This document shows, one piece after another, positions 8,565 through 17,889 of a stretch of DNA of 64,000 nt; position 1 is the first letter of the stretch; each line of letters starts with the position of its first letter. The DNA comes from Litchfieldia salsa. Its GTDB lineage: Bacteria; Bacillota; Bacilli; Bacillales; Bacillaceae_L. The stretch is from contig NZ_FNJU01000002.1 of NCBI RefSeq assembly GCF_900104555.1, forward strand, positions 434,001 through 498,000, written 5' to 3'. Under the pieces are notes generated by a model. That model saw only the letters and a program-made list of their open reading frames with translations. It ran no database searches and had not been told where the DNA came from. The position numbers and the translations under genes were made by a program.

Positions 8565-9506
8565 CTAAGCACTTATGGATCGTTTTTTTCCAATCTTAGG
8601 TTGTAGGGCTACCATTAATTTTGTCTTAGAGAACGAATAGATAACAAGAGCGGACCAAATGAATATAAATGTAATTAAATGTGTTTTCGTAAATTCTTCA
8701 TTGAACAAGAACACACCTATCATCAAACTGATAGTAGGAGCAATATATTGTAGAATTCCAACCATTGATAAGGGAATTCTTCTAGCTCCTTGTGCAAACC
8801 AAAGTAAAGGTAATGCCGTTGCAACCCCTGCGCCAACTAATAAAAGTTGCTGATCAACACTAGTATTTAAAAACGTTCCGTTACCTTTTGCTTGGATAGA
8901 TATTAAAAAATAAAGTGCAAAAGGCGTAATAATCATAGTTTCTAACATTAACCCGATCAATGAATCAAGATTCGCCATCTTTTTTACTAGACCGTATAAT
9001 CCAAAACTTAGTGCTAGGGTGATAGAGACCCATGGAAAACTTCCATATTGAAAGGTTAAGATTAGGACACCTATACCGGCCAGTGCAAACGAAACCGTCT
9101 GCCAAAAGCTAAGTCGTTCTTTCAACACAAGTACTCCTAATAAAACACTTACTAGAGGGTTTATATAATAACCTAAACTAGTTTCAATAATATGATTACT
9201 GTTTACAGCCCAAATAAAGATAAACCAATTGCTAGTAACTAATAAAGAAGAGATTACAATCCCTAACAATACTTTTTTCCTGTGAATTAAACTACCTAGT
9301 TGTTGTTTAAGCTGTTTCCCTTTTTTAGTGATTAATATAATAGCAAACACAAATAAGAATGACCAGACAATTCGATGTGCTAATATTTCAATCGCGGATA
9401 TTGTATCTAAAAGTTTCCAATATAAAGGTAATACACCCCACAGTAAGTAGGCTGAAAATGCGTACATAATACCTTTATTCTGTTCGTTGCTTTCAACACC
9501 CTTCAT
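8565..9506 (-). CDS. RarD-type EamA transporter
   Basis: Membrane permease of the drug/metabolite superfamily, RarD branch. 313 aa from ATG 9506, with about ten hydrophobic segments arranged as two five-helix EamA repeats. RarD features seen: YLLWGVLPLYWK near the N-terminus, EILAHRIVWS, TSNWFIFIWAVNSNHIIETS and LGYYINPLVSVLLGV, and LLWFAQGARRIPLSMVGI. The start is uncertain: GTGGGG 7 nt upstream supports 9506, but the frame stays open to a TTG at 9542. Substrate unknown; RarD was named from chloramphenicol sensitivity work in other bacteria. Confidence 0.85.
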   Translation of the reverse strand: MKGVESNEQNKGIMYAFSAYLLWGVLPLYWKLLDTISAIEILAHRIVWSFLFVFAIILITKKGKQLKQQLGSLIHRKKVLLGIVISSLLVTSNWFIFIWAVNSNHIIETSLGYYINPLVSVLLGVLVLKERLSFWQTVSFALAGIGVLILTFQYGSFPWVSITLALSFGLYGLVKKMANLDSLIGLMLETMIITPFALYFLISIQAKGNGTFLNTSVDQQLLLVGAGVATALPLLWFAQGARRIPLSMVGILQYIAPTISLMIGVFLFNEEFTKTHLITFIFIWSALVIYSFSKTKLMVALQPKIGKKRSISA

Positions 9507-9763
9507 CCCAAACCCCACTTTCAAAAAATAGACTGTATACAAGTAAATGACTGAATTTCAAGAATTAAAATTAACCACCAAACTTAATTAGCTATGCGCT
9601 TTTAAATTATATTTCGTAAACAGAAATATATAATAGTTAATTATAGGTTTAATAATCAAATTTCACAATCAAAAATTCTCTCTTATCACAGATTTAAGAT
9701 AAATTTAATTGAACAAATATTCCTTTCTTTCTTTCAACATGTTAAAGTAAAGGTATGTATAAC

Positions 9764-10243
9764 ATGTTAAAGAACTTACAAAGAAAAACAAAATTATCCT
9801 TACTCAAATTATTACGTATTAAGGACAGTGCTCATAGTGTCGCACTAGGTTTCACAGTCGGGTTTATTATTAACTTTATTCCATCCTTTGGATTAGGTCC
9901 TATTATTTCAACAACTGCAGCTAGACTTGTTAAAGGAAATTCGATTGCAGGGCTTATCGGCGGTGTTCTATTTATTTGGATTTCCCCACTTTTATTTTAT
10001 ATTAATATTGTTGTTGGCAAATTTTTCGTCCCCTTTGAAATAATAGATGTGGATATGGAAATCGAGGATACTGAAGAAGTAGTTTCTGCTGGATTAACTA
10101 TCGGAAAAGCATTTATTATTGGCATGGTAGTGAATATGATATGGGTTGGGATAATTATTTATTACGTAATCTTTTATATCATAAAAAAACACCGAATTTC
10201 TCTTTTAGAACTAGTACATAAAAAGTGGAAAATTAAAACCTAG
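9764..10243 (+). CDS. DUF2062 membrane protein
   Basis: 159 aa from ATG 9764. The body matches DUF2062: SVALGFTVGFIINFIPSFGLG near the N-terminus, IAGLIGGVLFIWISPLLFYI in the middle, and a third membrane helix (about 115-140) before a basic tail. AAAGG at 9749-9753 is 10 nt from this ATG but only 1 nt from an upstream in-frame ATG (9755), hence my choice. Function unknown. Its neighbour downstream is convergent, so it is monocistronic. Confidence 0.75.
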   Translation: MLKNLQRKTKLSLLKLLRIKDSAHSVALGFTVGFIINFIPSFGLGPIISTTAARLVKGNSIAGLIGGVLFIWISPLLFYINIVVGKFFVPFEIIDVDMEIEDTEEVVSAGLTIGKAFIIGMVVNMIWVGIIIYYVIFYIIKKHRISLLELVHKKWKIKT

Positions 10244-10244
10244 T

Positions 10245-10276
10245 AAAAGGGATGGATCTTAAGACCCTTCCCTTTT
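10245..10276. terminator. bidirectional terminator
   Basis: AAAAGGGA (10245-10252) pairs with TCCCTTTT (10269-10276), between convergent genes and overlapping the last base of the DUF779 gene. Confidence 0.65.
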
Positions 10277-10635
10277 CAAAGATTTAAAAAAGCTTTTTCT
10301 TCTATTGTAAAAACTCTCGACCTTGTTAGAAACCTTTTACCTTCTGGTCCTTCAATTGAAAACATTCCTCCACGACCATTTACTACATCAATGATTAACT
10401 GAGTATGCTTCCAATAGCTATACTGGTCCTTCGAAATATAAAATGGACAACCACCAATCTCGCCAAGCAAAAGGTCAGTGTCCCCTAAAATGAGTTCTCC
10501 TTTGTGATAGCACATCGGTGAACTCCCGTCACAGCAACCACCTGATTGATGGAACATTAATTGTCCATGCTTCTCTTTTAGCTTCTCGATGAATTGTAAG
10601 GCTGTTTCTGTTGCAACCACACGTTCAACTCTCAT
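10276..10635 (-). CDS. DUF779 protein, partner of aldehyde dehydrogenase
   Basis: 119 aa, cytosolic. Carries the DUF779 core: MFHQSGGCCDGSSPMCY (paired Cys and a further Cys suggesting metal or redox chemistry), IGGCPFYISKDQYSYWKHTQ and a C-terminal FSIEGPEGKRFLTRSR. It starts 4 bp after the aldehyde dehydrogenase stop, so the two are co-transcribed and probably translationally linked. DUF779 genes are commonly found beside ExaC/AcoD-type aldehyde dehydrogenases; its biochemical role is not established to my knowledge. Confidence 0.85.
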   Translation of the reverse strand: MRVERVVATETALQFIEKLKEKHGQLMFHQSGGCCDGSSPMCYHKGELILGDTDLLLGEIGGCPFYISKDQYSYWKHTQLIIDVVNGRGGMFSIEGPEGKRFLTRSRVFTIEEKAFLNL

Positions 10636-10639
10636 GCTC

Positions 10640-12160
10640 TTAAAAGAATCCTAAAGCGTCTTCACTATAGCTCACTAAAAGATTTTTTGTTTGTTGGTAA
10701 TGATTCAGCATCATATGATGATTTTCACGACCAATACCCGATTTTTTATATCCTCCAAAAGCAGCATGTGCAGGGTATGCATGATAGCAATTTGTCCACA
10801 CACGTCCTGCTTCTATTCCCCTTCCAAAACGGTATGCAGTATTCATGTCACGACTCCAAACTCCTGCACCTAAACCATATAATGTGTCATTTGCAAGACT
10901 CATTGCTTCTTCTGAATCTTTAAAGGTAGTTACTGCCACAACCGGACCAAAAATTTCTTCTTGGAAAACTCTCATATTATTTGTACCTTTAAATACTGTT
11001 GGTTTCACATAATATCCGTTAGATAGTTCTCCTTCGAGCATATTACGTTCTCCTCCTGCAAGAACTATTGCCCCTTCTTCTTTTCCAATTGATAGATAAG
11101 AAAGAATCTTTTCAAGCTGTTCACTAGATGCCTGAGCACCGATCATCGTTGCAGGATCTAAAGGATTCCCCTGTTTAATCTGAGCTACTCGAGCTAATGC
11201 TCGTTCCATAAATTCGTCATAAATTGATTCATGAATTAAGGCGCGTGATGGACATGTACAAACTTCACCTTGATTTAGGGCAAACATTACAAATCCTTCA
11301 ATCGCTTTATTTAGGAATGCATCGTCTTTATCCATAATGTCCGGGAAGAAAATGTTTGGTGATTTCCCTCCTAGCTCTAGTGTGACAGGTATGATATTTT
11401 CAGAGGCATATTGCATGATTAACCTACCAGTTGTTGTTTCACCTGTAAAAGCAATCTTGGCAATTCTATTACTTGATGCAAGTGGTTTTCCTGCCTCCAC
11501 ACCAAAACCATTAACAATATTAAGAACTCCATTCGGAAGTAAATCTTTAACAAGATCTAACCAAACTAAGATAGAAACTGGAGTCTGTTCTGCTGGTTTC
11601 AAAACAACGCAATTGCCTGCTGCTAAAGCAGGAGCCAATTTCCAAGTGGCCATCAGAATAGGGAAATTCCAAGGGATGATTTGACCAACAACACCTAGTG
11701 GCTCATGAAAATGATAAGCAACTGTATCGTTATCTATTTGGCTAAGTGATCCTTCTTGAGCACGGATTGCACCTGCAAAATAGCGAAAATGATCAATCGC
11801 TAATGGGATATCTGCATTTAAAGTTTCTCTTACAGGTTTTCCATTTTCCCAAGATTCAGCTACAGCAAGCATTTCAAGATTTTGTTCCATACGATCCGCG
11901 ATTTTATTTAGAATTATCGCGCGTTCTGCTACAGAAGTCTTCCCCCAGCTTGTTTTTGCAGCATGTGCAGCATCTAGAGCTAGTTCAATATCCTCAGATG
12001 TCCCACGTGCCACTTCACAGAAAACCTTACCAGTAACTGGCGTATCATTTTCAAAATACTCCCCCTTTACAGGAGGAACCCATTCTCCATTAATATAGTT
12101 GTCATATCTCTTTTTAAATGAAACTAAAGACCCCTCAGTGTTTGGATTATTATAAACCAT
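10640..12160 (-). CDS. NAD(P)-dependent aldehyde dehydrogenase (ExaC/AcoD type)
   Basis: Oxidises aldehydes to carboxylic acids. 506 aa, full length. Catalytic Cys lies in [16 protein letters not shown] and the general-base Glu in [11 protein letters not shown]; cofactor-site sequences IIPWNFP and FTGETTTGR are present. C-terminal [13 protein letters not shown] is typical of the ExaC/AldB subgroup. AAAGGGG lies about 9 nt before ATG 12160. A cre-like site upstream suggests CcpA control. Acetaldehyde or short aliphatic aldehydes are likely substrates by subgroup; not provable from sequence. Confidence 0.9.
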   Translation of the reverse strand: MVYNNPNTEGSLVSFKKRYDNYINGEWVPPVKGEYFENDTPVTGKVFCEVARGTSEDIELALDAAHAAKTSWGKTSVAERAIILNKIADRMEQNLEMLAVAESWENGKPVRETLNADIPLAIDHFRYFAGAIRAQEGSLSQIDNDTVAYHFHEPLGVVGQIIPWNFPILMATWKLAPALAAGNCVVLKPAEQTPVSILVWLDLVKDLLPNGVLNIVNGFGVEAGKPLASSNRIAKIAFTGETTTGRLIMQYASENIIPVTLELGGKSPNIFFPDIMDKDDAFLNKAIEGFVMFALNQGEVCTCPSRALIHESIYDEFMERALARVAQIKQGNPLDPATMIGAQASSEQLEKILSYLSIGKEEGAIVLAGGERNMLEGELSNGYYVKPTVFKGTNNMRVFQEEIFGPVVAVTTFKDSEEAMSLANDTLYGLGAGVWSRDMNTAYRFGRGIEAGRVWTNCYHAYPAHAAFGGYKKSGIGRENHHMMLNHYQQTKNLLVSYSEDALGFF

Positions 12161-12213
12161 TCAACATTTCCCCTTTTTCTCTTAATCTATTAATCGATTT
12201 TCGCAAAAGAGTA

Positions 12214-12227
12214 TGTAAACGCTTTCT
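12214..12227. promoter_or_regulatory. cre-like site (CcpA)
   Basis: TGTAAACGCTTTCT matches the catabolite-responsive element TGWAANCGNTNWCA at every position but the last. It lies about 55 bp upstream of the aldehyde dehydrogenase start, where CcpA would repress or modulate it. Confidence 0.6.
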
Positions 12228-12420
12228 TAGTTGCGTAAAATAGAAGCAAGTTGTTAACTAACGGAATGAATTCCACTATTTCCACCTTGCAAATCCATTA
12301 TATGTTATTTCCAGATCCTTTAAAACCTACTTCATAAAAAAGTTACCAAAATAGTCATTTATTTTTTTCCCATTTCCCTTTATACTGATGATGTAGATAT
12401 TTATATTTTTTTGCTATTTA

Positions 12421-12436
12421 GTGCAATCGATTGCAC
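12421..12436. promoter_or_regulatory. MdxR/LacI-type operator before mdxK
   Basis: GTGCAATCGATTGCAC is a perfect 16-bp palindrome of the LacI/MalR class, 18 bp before the mdxK start. The same core, GCAATCGATTGC, recurs before mdxD at 20856-20867. Confidence 0.75.
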
Positions 12437-12453
12437 AAACCGCAAGAGAAAGG

Positions 12454-14775
12454 ATGATTACTTTGAATAGATTATTTGATGTTGAACCGTGGAAAATAGT
12501 TGAAAACACGCTTAATACTAAAGATTTTAGATTGGCAGAAAGTGTAATGAGTCTTGGAAACGGTCACATGGGCATGCGTGGAAACTTTGAAGAGAAATAT
12601 TCTGGTGACTTTCATCAAGGCTCATACATTGCTGGAGTCTGGTTTCCTGATAAAACTCGTGTAGGTTGGTGGAAAAATGGATATCCAAACTACTTTGGAA
12701 AGGTCATAAACTCAACAAATTTTATCGGAATTAATGTTCTACTTAATAGTCAAGAGCTAGATTTATTTTCTGAAACAATTAAGGATTATTCTCGTGAACT
12801 AGACATGAAGCATGGAGTTCTTACTCGAAGTTTTACTGTTATTCAAGATAAAAAAGAAACAAGTGTGAAAGTTACTCGTTTTCTCTCGATTGCTGAAAAA
12901 GAATTAGCAGTAATTAAGTATGAAATTATACCTCTTAATTACGATGGTGATGTAACATTTATACCTTATTTAGATGGAGATATTCGAAACGAAGATTCTA
13001 ACTATGAAGAAGATTTCTGGGTTGAAGTAAATAAGGAGGTTTCATCATTTGAAGGAAGCCTGACAATGAAGACGAAGGACAATCCTTTTAACACCCCTAC
13101 TTTCCATTTGACAACAACGATGAAGGTTGAAATCGACGGACCAGTAAGAAGTGTTACTAGCAGTATAGAGAATGAGTATGTGGATAACCAAATTGATCTT
13201 GAGTTAACAAAAGGACAGTCAACAACATTATATAAATACGTTGCGGTTACAACAGATCGTGATCATGAAGTAGGAGATCTTGTTCAAGTTGGGAAAGATT
13301 TATTATCCAAAAATATAGAAAAAGGGTATCAACAAATTCTAAAAGAACATCAAGAACAGTGGTTTAAACGTTGGGAAATTGCTGATGTCGAAATAGATGG
13401 AGATCCTGAGGCACAACAAGGAATTCGATTTAATTTATTCCAACTCTTTTCTACTTATTACGGTGAGGACTCTAGATTAAATATAGGACCGAAGGGATTT
13501 ACTGGTGAAAAATATGGTGGAGCAACCTATTGGGATACCGAAGCATATGCACTCCCTCTCTACCTTGCAACAGCAACCCCAGATGTCGCAGAAAACCTGC
13601 TTCGCTATCGCCATAAACAATTAGATGGCGCATTTCATAATGCGAGACAACAAGGGTTAAAAGGTGCACTTTATCCGATGGTTACATTCACAGGTGTGGA
13701 ATGTCATAACGAATGGGAAATCACCTTTGAAGAAATCCACCGCAATGGTGCAATTGCTTATGCTATTTATAATTATGTAAATTACACCGGAGATAAAGGC
13801 TATCTCAAACGTAATGGAATTGATGTTCTATCTAGTATTTCAAGATTCTGGGCAGACCGTGTACATTACAATAATAAGAAAGAAGTTTATATGATTCATG
13901 GGGTTACAGGACCTAACGAATATGAAAATAACGTTAATAACAACTGGTACACGAACCTGATGGCAGTGTGGACTTTAAAATACACTTTAGAAGTTATTGA
14001 ATACTTACAATCTAATAATCTAGATGAACACCTAAAAACACTTGATCTTACAGATGCTGAAATCGCTAAATGGAAGGAAATTACTGAGAAAATGTACTTT
14101 CCTTATGATAAAGAACTAGATATATTTGTCCAACATGATACGTTTCTTGATAAAGATCTAATACATGCGTCAACGTTATCCCCCGAAGAGAGACCACTTA
14201 ATCAGAAATGGTCTTGGGATAAAATTCTTCGAAGTTGTTTTATCAAACAAGCAGATGTGTTACAAGGAATGTATTTCCTTAATCATGAATTTACACTTTC
14301 AGAGAAAAAGAAGAACTTTGATTTCTATGAACCAATGACTGTGCATGAATCTTCACTGTCACCAAGTATTCATGCAGTGTTAGCTGCTGAACTGGGGCTT
14401 GAGGAAAAGGCATTTGAGATGTATCATCGAACAGCACGGTTAGACCTAGATAATTACAATAATGATACGGAAGACGGTCTTCATATCACAAGCATGACTG
14501 GGGCTTGGCTCTCAATTGTGCAAGGATTTGCAGGCATGCGTACTGCAAATGAAGCATTATCATTTGCACCATTCATTCCCGCATCTTGGAATTTTTATCA
14601 ATTCAACATCGTTTACAGAGATCACTATATTAAATTAAACGTGTGTAAGGACTCTGTCAAAATTTCACAACAGGGATCAGATTTAACTCTAACTCTCTAT
14701 GGGGAAAAGGTACAAATCCCATCAGAAGGAACTGTCATCATCCCATTAAAGCAGAAAGAAACAACACTTCAATAA
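12454..14775 (+). CDS. mdxK: maltose phosphorylase (GH65)
   Basis: Cytosolic enzyme splitting maltose with phosphate into glucose and beta-glucose-1-phosphate. 773 aa, close to B. subtilis MdxK (YvdK). Family signatures: [20 protein letters not shown] near the N-terminus, [17 protein letters not shown] holding the general-acid Glu, and [10 protein letters not shown] of the phosphate site. ATG 12454 gives [14 protein letters not shown], which fits the homologue's N-terminus; a TTG at 12463 has better spacing to AAAGGA and cannot be excluded. Frame continues upstream to a GTG inside the operator, which I reject. First gene of a unit with pgcM, whose product consumes the beta-glucose-1-phosphate. 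Confidence 0.93.
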   Translation: MITLNRLFDVEPWKIVENTLNTKDFRLAESVMSLGNGHMGMRGNFEEKYSGDFHQGSYIAGVWFPDKTRVGWWKNGYPNYFGKVINSTNFIGINVLLNSQELDLFSETIKDYSRELDMKHGVLTRSFTVIQDKKETSVKVTRFLSIAEKELAVIKYEIIPLNYDGDVTFIPYLDGDIRNEDSNYEEDFWVEVNKEVSSFEGSLTMKTKDNPFNTPTFHLTTTMKVEIDGPVRSVTSSIENEYVDNQIDLELTKGQSTTLYKYVAVTTDRDHEVGDLVQVGKDLLSKNIEKGYQQILKEHQEQWFKRWEIADVEIDGDPEAQQGIRFNLFQLFSTYYGEDSRLNIGPKGFTGEKYGGATYWDTEAYALPLYLATATPDVAENLLRYRHKQLDGAFHNARQQGLKGALYPMVTFTGVECHNEWEITFEEIHRNGAIAYAIYNYVNYTGDKGYLKRNGIDVLSSISRFWADRVHYNNKKEVYMIHGVTGPNEYENNVNNNWYTNLMAVWTLKYTLEVIEYLQSNNLDEHLKTLDLTDAEIAKWKEITEKMYFPYDKELDIFVQHDTFLDKDLIHASTLSPEERPLNQKWSWDKILRSCFIKQADVLQGMYFLNHEFTLSEKKKNFDFYEPMTVHESSLSPSIHAVLAAELGLEEKAFEMYHRTARLDLDNYNNDTEDGLHITSMTGAWLSIVQGFAGMRTANEALSFAPFIPASWNFYQFNIVYRDHYIKLNVCKDSVKISQQGSDLTLTLYGEKVQIPSEGTVIIPLKQKETTLQ

Positions 14776-14793
14776 CTTTTCAAGGAGGATAAA

Positions 14794-15465
14794 ATGAACG
14801 AAATAAAAGCCTTTATATTTGATCTTGATGGTGTTATTACTGACAGTGCTGAATATCATTTCCTTGCTTGGAAGGCTCTCTCTGATGAGTTAAATATACC
14901 CTTCACTCGCGAGTTTAATGAAGAGCTCAAAGGGATTTCTAGAATGGATTCATTAGAGAAAATTCTAGTAAATGGCCAAATGAGTGGGGCATATTCAGAA
15001 AAAGAAAAGGTGCAATTAGCAACACGAAAAAACGCTCATTATTGTACGCTAATTGAACAAATCACTCCACAGGATATTTTGCCAGGAATCAAAGAACTAT
15101 TAATAGATTTGAAGGAACATGGATATAAAATTGGTGTTGCTTCCGTTAGTAAAAATGCCTTTACTGTGTTGAGTGCTCTTCAACTTAACGATATGTTTGA
15201 CCATATTGTTGATGCAAAGAAGATTGTTAATAGTAAGCCAGATCCTGAAATATTTTTACGAGCTGCTGAGTATTTAAGTGTATCTCCTGAGGATTGCATT
15301 GGAATTGAGGATGCGGCTGCTGGAATTGAATCGATTAAATCAGCAGGTATGTATGCTGTAGGTGTGGGTTCTAAAGACATACTTAAAAATGCAGATATAG
15401 TTGTCGAGAGTACAAATGAATTAACATTATCTATGATCTTAGAGAAGTATAATAGGAATATATAA
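14794..15465 (+). CDS. pgcM: beta-phosphoglucomutase
   Basis: HAD-superfamily mutase converting beta-glucose-1-phosphate to glucose-6-phosphate. 223 aa. Motif I FDLDGVITDS supplies nucleophile Asp10 and Asp12; cap-domain KGISRMDSLE is the substrate-sorting segment; motif II VASVSKNA, motif III Lys in NSKPDPEIF, and motif IV GIEDAAAGI follow in order. AAGGAGG lies 5 nt before ATG. It is 18 bp after mdxK, so the two are one operon. Its TAA stop is formed at the very edge of a MITE-like element (15463), whose TATAAAGGC terminus starts there. Confidence 0.93.
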   Translation: MNEIKAFIFDLDGVITDSAEYHFLAWKALSDELNIPFTREFNEELKGISRMDSLEKILVNGQMSGAYSEKEKVQLATRKNAHYCTLIEQITPQDILPGIKELLIDLKEHGYKIGVASVSKNAFTVLSALQLNDMFDHIVDAKKIVNSKPDPEIFLRAAEYLSVSPEDCIGIEDAAAGIESIKSAGMYAVGVGSKDILKNADIVVESTNELTLSMILEKYNRNI

Positions 15466-15685
15466 AGGCTGCTTGCGTATAAATTGTTGCTTTTAAAGCC
15501 GCAGGCTGAATACACTCCGCGTCCGGTGGGTGACCAGTGAGCCTCCTCGTCGCCTATGCTCCTGTGGGGTCTCACTTTGGCCACTGGTCCCACAGGAGTC
15601 TACGTGTATTCATCCTGCTTGTATCTATCATTTCATTTCAATACTTTAGTCTAAAACAACAAATTTTGAGCAAACAGCCTATATA
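15463..15685. mobile_element. MITE-like element, copy A
   Basis: About 223 bp, no coding capacity. The ends are imperfect inverted repeats (TATAAAGGCTG at the left, CAGCCTATATAAA at the right) with TA-rich flanks; the interior is a long near-palindrome around CACTGGTC...GACCAGTG and CTCCTGTGGG...CCCACAGGAG. Copy B at 45964-46187 is the same element in the opposite orientation. No transposase is present, so it would need help from elsewhere. Confidence 0.8.
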
Positions 15686-15688
15686 AAT

Positions 15689-15714
15689 AAAGAAGGACTT
15701 GAAAAAGTCCTTCC
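15689..15714. terminator. terminator of mdxR
   Basis: AAGGACTT (15693-15700) pairs with AAGTCCTT (15705-15712), with A/T runs outside; it borders the end of mdxR. Confidence 0.75.
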
Positions 15715-16734
15715 TTATTTTTTACGTATAGATTGTCTTACTATTAATTCATGAGGGATAATAATTCTTTTAGCAGGCTCATCTGGGTTTTCAATCTTTT
15801 GGATTAAATTTTTGGCTGCCTCATAACCAAGCCGATAGATGTTGATATCAACCGAAGACAATGGTGGTCTTGAAATTTCAGATAATAAAACATTGTTAAA
15901 ACTAAACACAGAAACATCATCAGGAACCACTAATCCCATTTGATCTAGTGTATTTAACACACCAAATGCCATAACATCATCTGTTACTACTAGTGCAGTA
16001 GGTGGGTTAGCTAAAGAAAACAACTCATTAACCGCTTCCTTTCCGCCTTCACGGAGAAACTCCTCATGTACAACATACTCTTGATGATAAGGCAGATTCG
16101 ACTCTTTTAATGCATCCTGATAACCTAATAAACGATCTGCGGTCACTACTAAATTGGGATCTCCCCCAACAAACGCAATTAATTGGTGCCCATTTTTAAT
16201 AAGGTATTCTGTCGCATCTTTTGAAGCAGTATAGTTATCATTATCCACATACGTGATTTGTTGTTCGTATTTATGTGGTTTTCCTACAACAATAAAAGGA
16301 AACTTGTTATTTTTTAAATAGTTTTGAACAGGATCATCTAAACGAGAATAGAGCAGTACAATTCCATCAACAAGTCTCCCCCCCACCATATGGGTAACCG
16401 CTTCAAATATTTCTTCCTCTTCTTGTCCTGTGGACATATGAATACTATATTTCTTTTCATGCGCACCACCACTTATTCCTCTAATAATTTCAGGGAAAAA
16501 TGGATTTTGAAATACCTTGTCTGTGGAGCTTGGCATCACCAAGCCGATTGCTTTTGTCGATTTGTTTGCTAGACTTCTTGCAATAATATTTGGATGATAC
16601 CCAAGATCTGCCATTGCTTGGCGGACTCTTACTTTTGTTTTTTCACTTATTCGGGGGTTATTAGCAATAACTCTTGAAACAGTTGACGGTGCAACATTTG
16701 CAAGTATTGCAACATCCTTAATTGTAACAGACAT
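15715..16734 (-). CDS. mdxR: LacI-family regulator of the maltodextrin cluster
   Basis: 339 aa. N-terminal helix-turn-helix VTIKDVAILANVAPSTVSRV with the LacI hinge (HPNIIARSLANKST), then a periplasmic-binding-protein-like sensor domain (about 60-335). The start ATG 16734 has AAGGAG upstream. It lies inside the mdx cluster and the cluster's three promoter regions carry GCAA-N4-TTGC operators, so I infer that it represses or controls mdxK-pgcM, mdxEFG and mdxD in response to maltodextrins. It is separated from mdxG by a terminator and a repeat, so it has its own promoter. Confidence 0.88.
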   Translation of the reverse strand: MSVTIKDVAILANVAPSTVSRVIANNPRISEKTKVRVRQAMADLGYHPNIIARSLANKSTKAIGLVMPSSTDKVFQNPFFPEIIRGISGGAHEKKYSIHMSTGQEEEEIFEAVTHMVGGRLVDGIVLLYSRLDDPVQNYLKNNKFPFIVVGKPHKYEQQITYVDNDNYTASKDATEYLIKNGHQLIAFVGGDPNLVVTADRLLGYQDALKESNLPYHQEYVVHEEFLREGGKEAVNELFSLANPPTALVVTDDVMAFGVLNTLDQMGLVVPDDVSVFSFNNVLLSEISRPPLSSVDINIYRLGYEAAKNLIQKIENPDEPAKRIIIPHELIVRQSIRKK

Positions 16735-16823
16735 GATTATAGTCTCCTTAAACCATCTATAACTTTTATTTCTATTTTACTATAGATTTACCGTAATTAT
16801 CTTCCTATTTTTTCAAAATAATT

Positions 16824-16944
16824 AAGAAAAGCGCAAGCGCCTCGTTCAGCCTCAGGCAGGCATAAGGCGAATCACGCAGGAAATCTTGATTTCTGAAGTG
16901 ATTTGACTTATGACCCGAGGGGCTAGGCGCTGGAGCTAGACACT
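16824..16944. repeat. 120-bp GAAAAGCG hairpin element, copy 1
   Basis: Begins AAGAAAAGCGCAAGCGCC, ends GGCGCTGGAGCTAGACACT; the outer GGCGC ends pair and an inner ATCACGCAGGAAATCTTGAT block pairs with TCTGAAGTGATTTG. The same element occurs three times in tandem after motB and twice after rsgI. Noncoding. Together with the terminator that follows it, this accounts for the gap between mdxR and mdxG. Confidence 0.85.
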
Positions 16945-16987
16945 AAAACTCAGTACGAAATTTTATACTTTCTTATCTATAAAAAAA

Positions 16988-17029
16988 CAAAACGGAAGTG
17001 GTAAGCACATGCTACTCCACCACCGTTTT
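16988..17029 (-). terminator. terminator of the mdxEFG operon
   Basis: On the minus strand GAAAACGG...GTGG pairs with CCAC...CCGTTTT, followed by GTTTTTTT, just after mdxG. Confidence 0.75.
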
Positions 17030-17045
17030 CTTTAAGAGGCTATCA

Positions 17046-17888
17046 TTACCCTTTTGTTCCACCAGCAGTTAAGCCTGAAACGAAATACTTTTGGAAAGAT
17101 AAGAAAAGTATAGCAATTGGAATTGCAATTAATACAGACCCAGCTGCAAAATTGGTAAACTCATTTCCGAACTGCTTCGCAATCATGTCATACAAACCGA
17201 CTGCTAGCGTGTATTTCTCTTCGCTTCTTAGCAGGATACTTGCTAGAATGAAATCTGCGAATGGTGAAGTAAAAGTAAATAATGCAATAACTGCAATGAT
17301 TGGCTTTGCTAAAGGCATAACAATCTGGAAGAATATTCGTAAATGCCCAGCTCCATCAATTTTAGCAGATTCATCTAATTCCTTAGGAATGGTATCAAGA
17401 TACCCTTTCATAAGCCAGGTATTCATTGGAATAGCACCACCAACATAGACAAGGATTAGTCCTAGATGGGTATCTAATAAACCTGTTAATAATGCTAGCA
17501 CAAAAATCGCAATTAATGCTGCAAAGTTTGGAATCATTTGCAAGATTAGGAAAGTAAGTAAACCATTCTTTCTACCGATAAATCGATATCTCGAGAAAGA
17601 GTAAGCCGTTAAACTAACCAAAATGACTGAGAAAAGCATTGTTAATGTACTTACTTTTATTGAGTTCCAATACCATTTTAAATAGTCACTTTGCTCAGGA
17701 TCAAACAAGTATTTATAATGAGCTAATGTTGCATTATCTGGAAACATTTTTGAACCTGAAAGACTTTGTCCGGGATTAAACGATGACCCTACAATCCATA
17801 ATAATGGATAGAAGATAATTCCGGCCATAATTGCTACTATTAAATACGAAAATGTTAGTCTTATGATTTTCTGTCCTTTAATACTCAT
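17046..17888 (-). CDS. mdxG: maltodextrin ABC permease MdxG (MalG type)
   Basis: Inner-membrane subunit of the maltodextrin importer. 280 aa with six hydrophobic segments and a MalG-type cytoplasmic EAA loop near DESAKIDGAGHLRIFFQIVM. Starts 1 nt after the mdxF stop, using GAGGATATG inside the end of mdxF as its ribosome site, so translation is coupled. The ATPase is not encoded here; a shared MsmX-type ATPase elsewhere is expected, as in B. subtilis. C-terminus ends before a terminator. Confidence 0.92.
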   Translation of the reverse strand: MSIKGQKIIRLTFSYLIVAIMAGIIFYPLLWIVGSSFNPGQSLSGSKMFPDNATLAHYKYLFDPEQSDYLKWYWNSIKVSTLTMLFSVILVSLTAYSFSRYRFIGRKNGLLTFLILQMIPNFAALIAIFVLALLTGLLDTHLGLILVYVGGAIPMNTWLMKGYLDTIPKELDESAKIDGAGHLRIFFQIVMPLAKPIIAVIALFTFTSPFADFILASILLRSEEKYTLAVGLYDMIAKQFGNEFTNFAAGSVLIAIPIAILFLSFQKYFVSGLTAGGTKG

Positions 17889-17889
17889 A

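Noticed and set aside
12421-12453. Upstream GTG start for mdxK
   Set aside because: The codons would run through the operator palindrome and lack a ribosome site.
15180-15593. Minus-strand frame over pgcM and MITE copy A
   Set aside because: It is antisense to a conserved enzyme and continues into a noncoding repeat.
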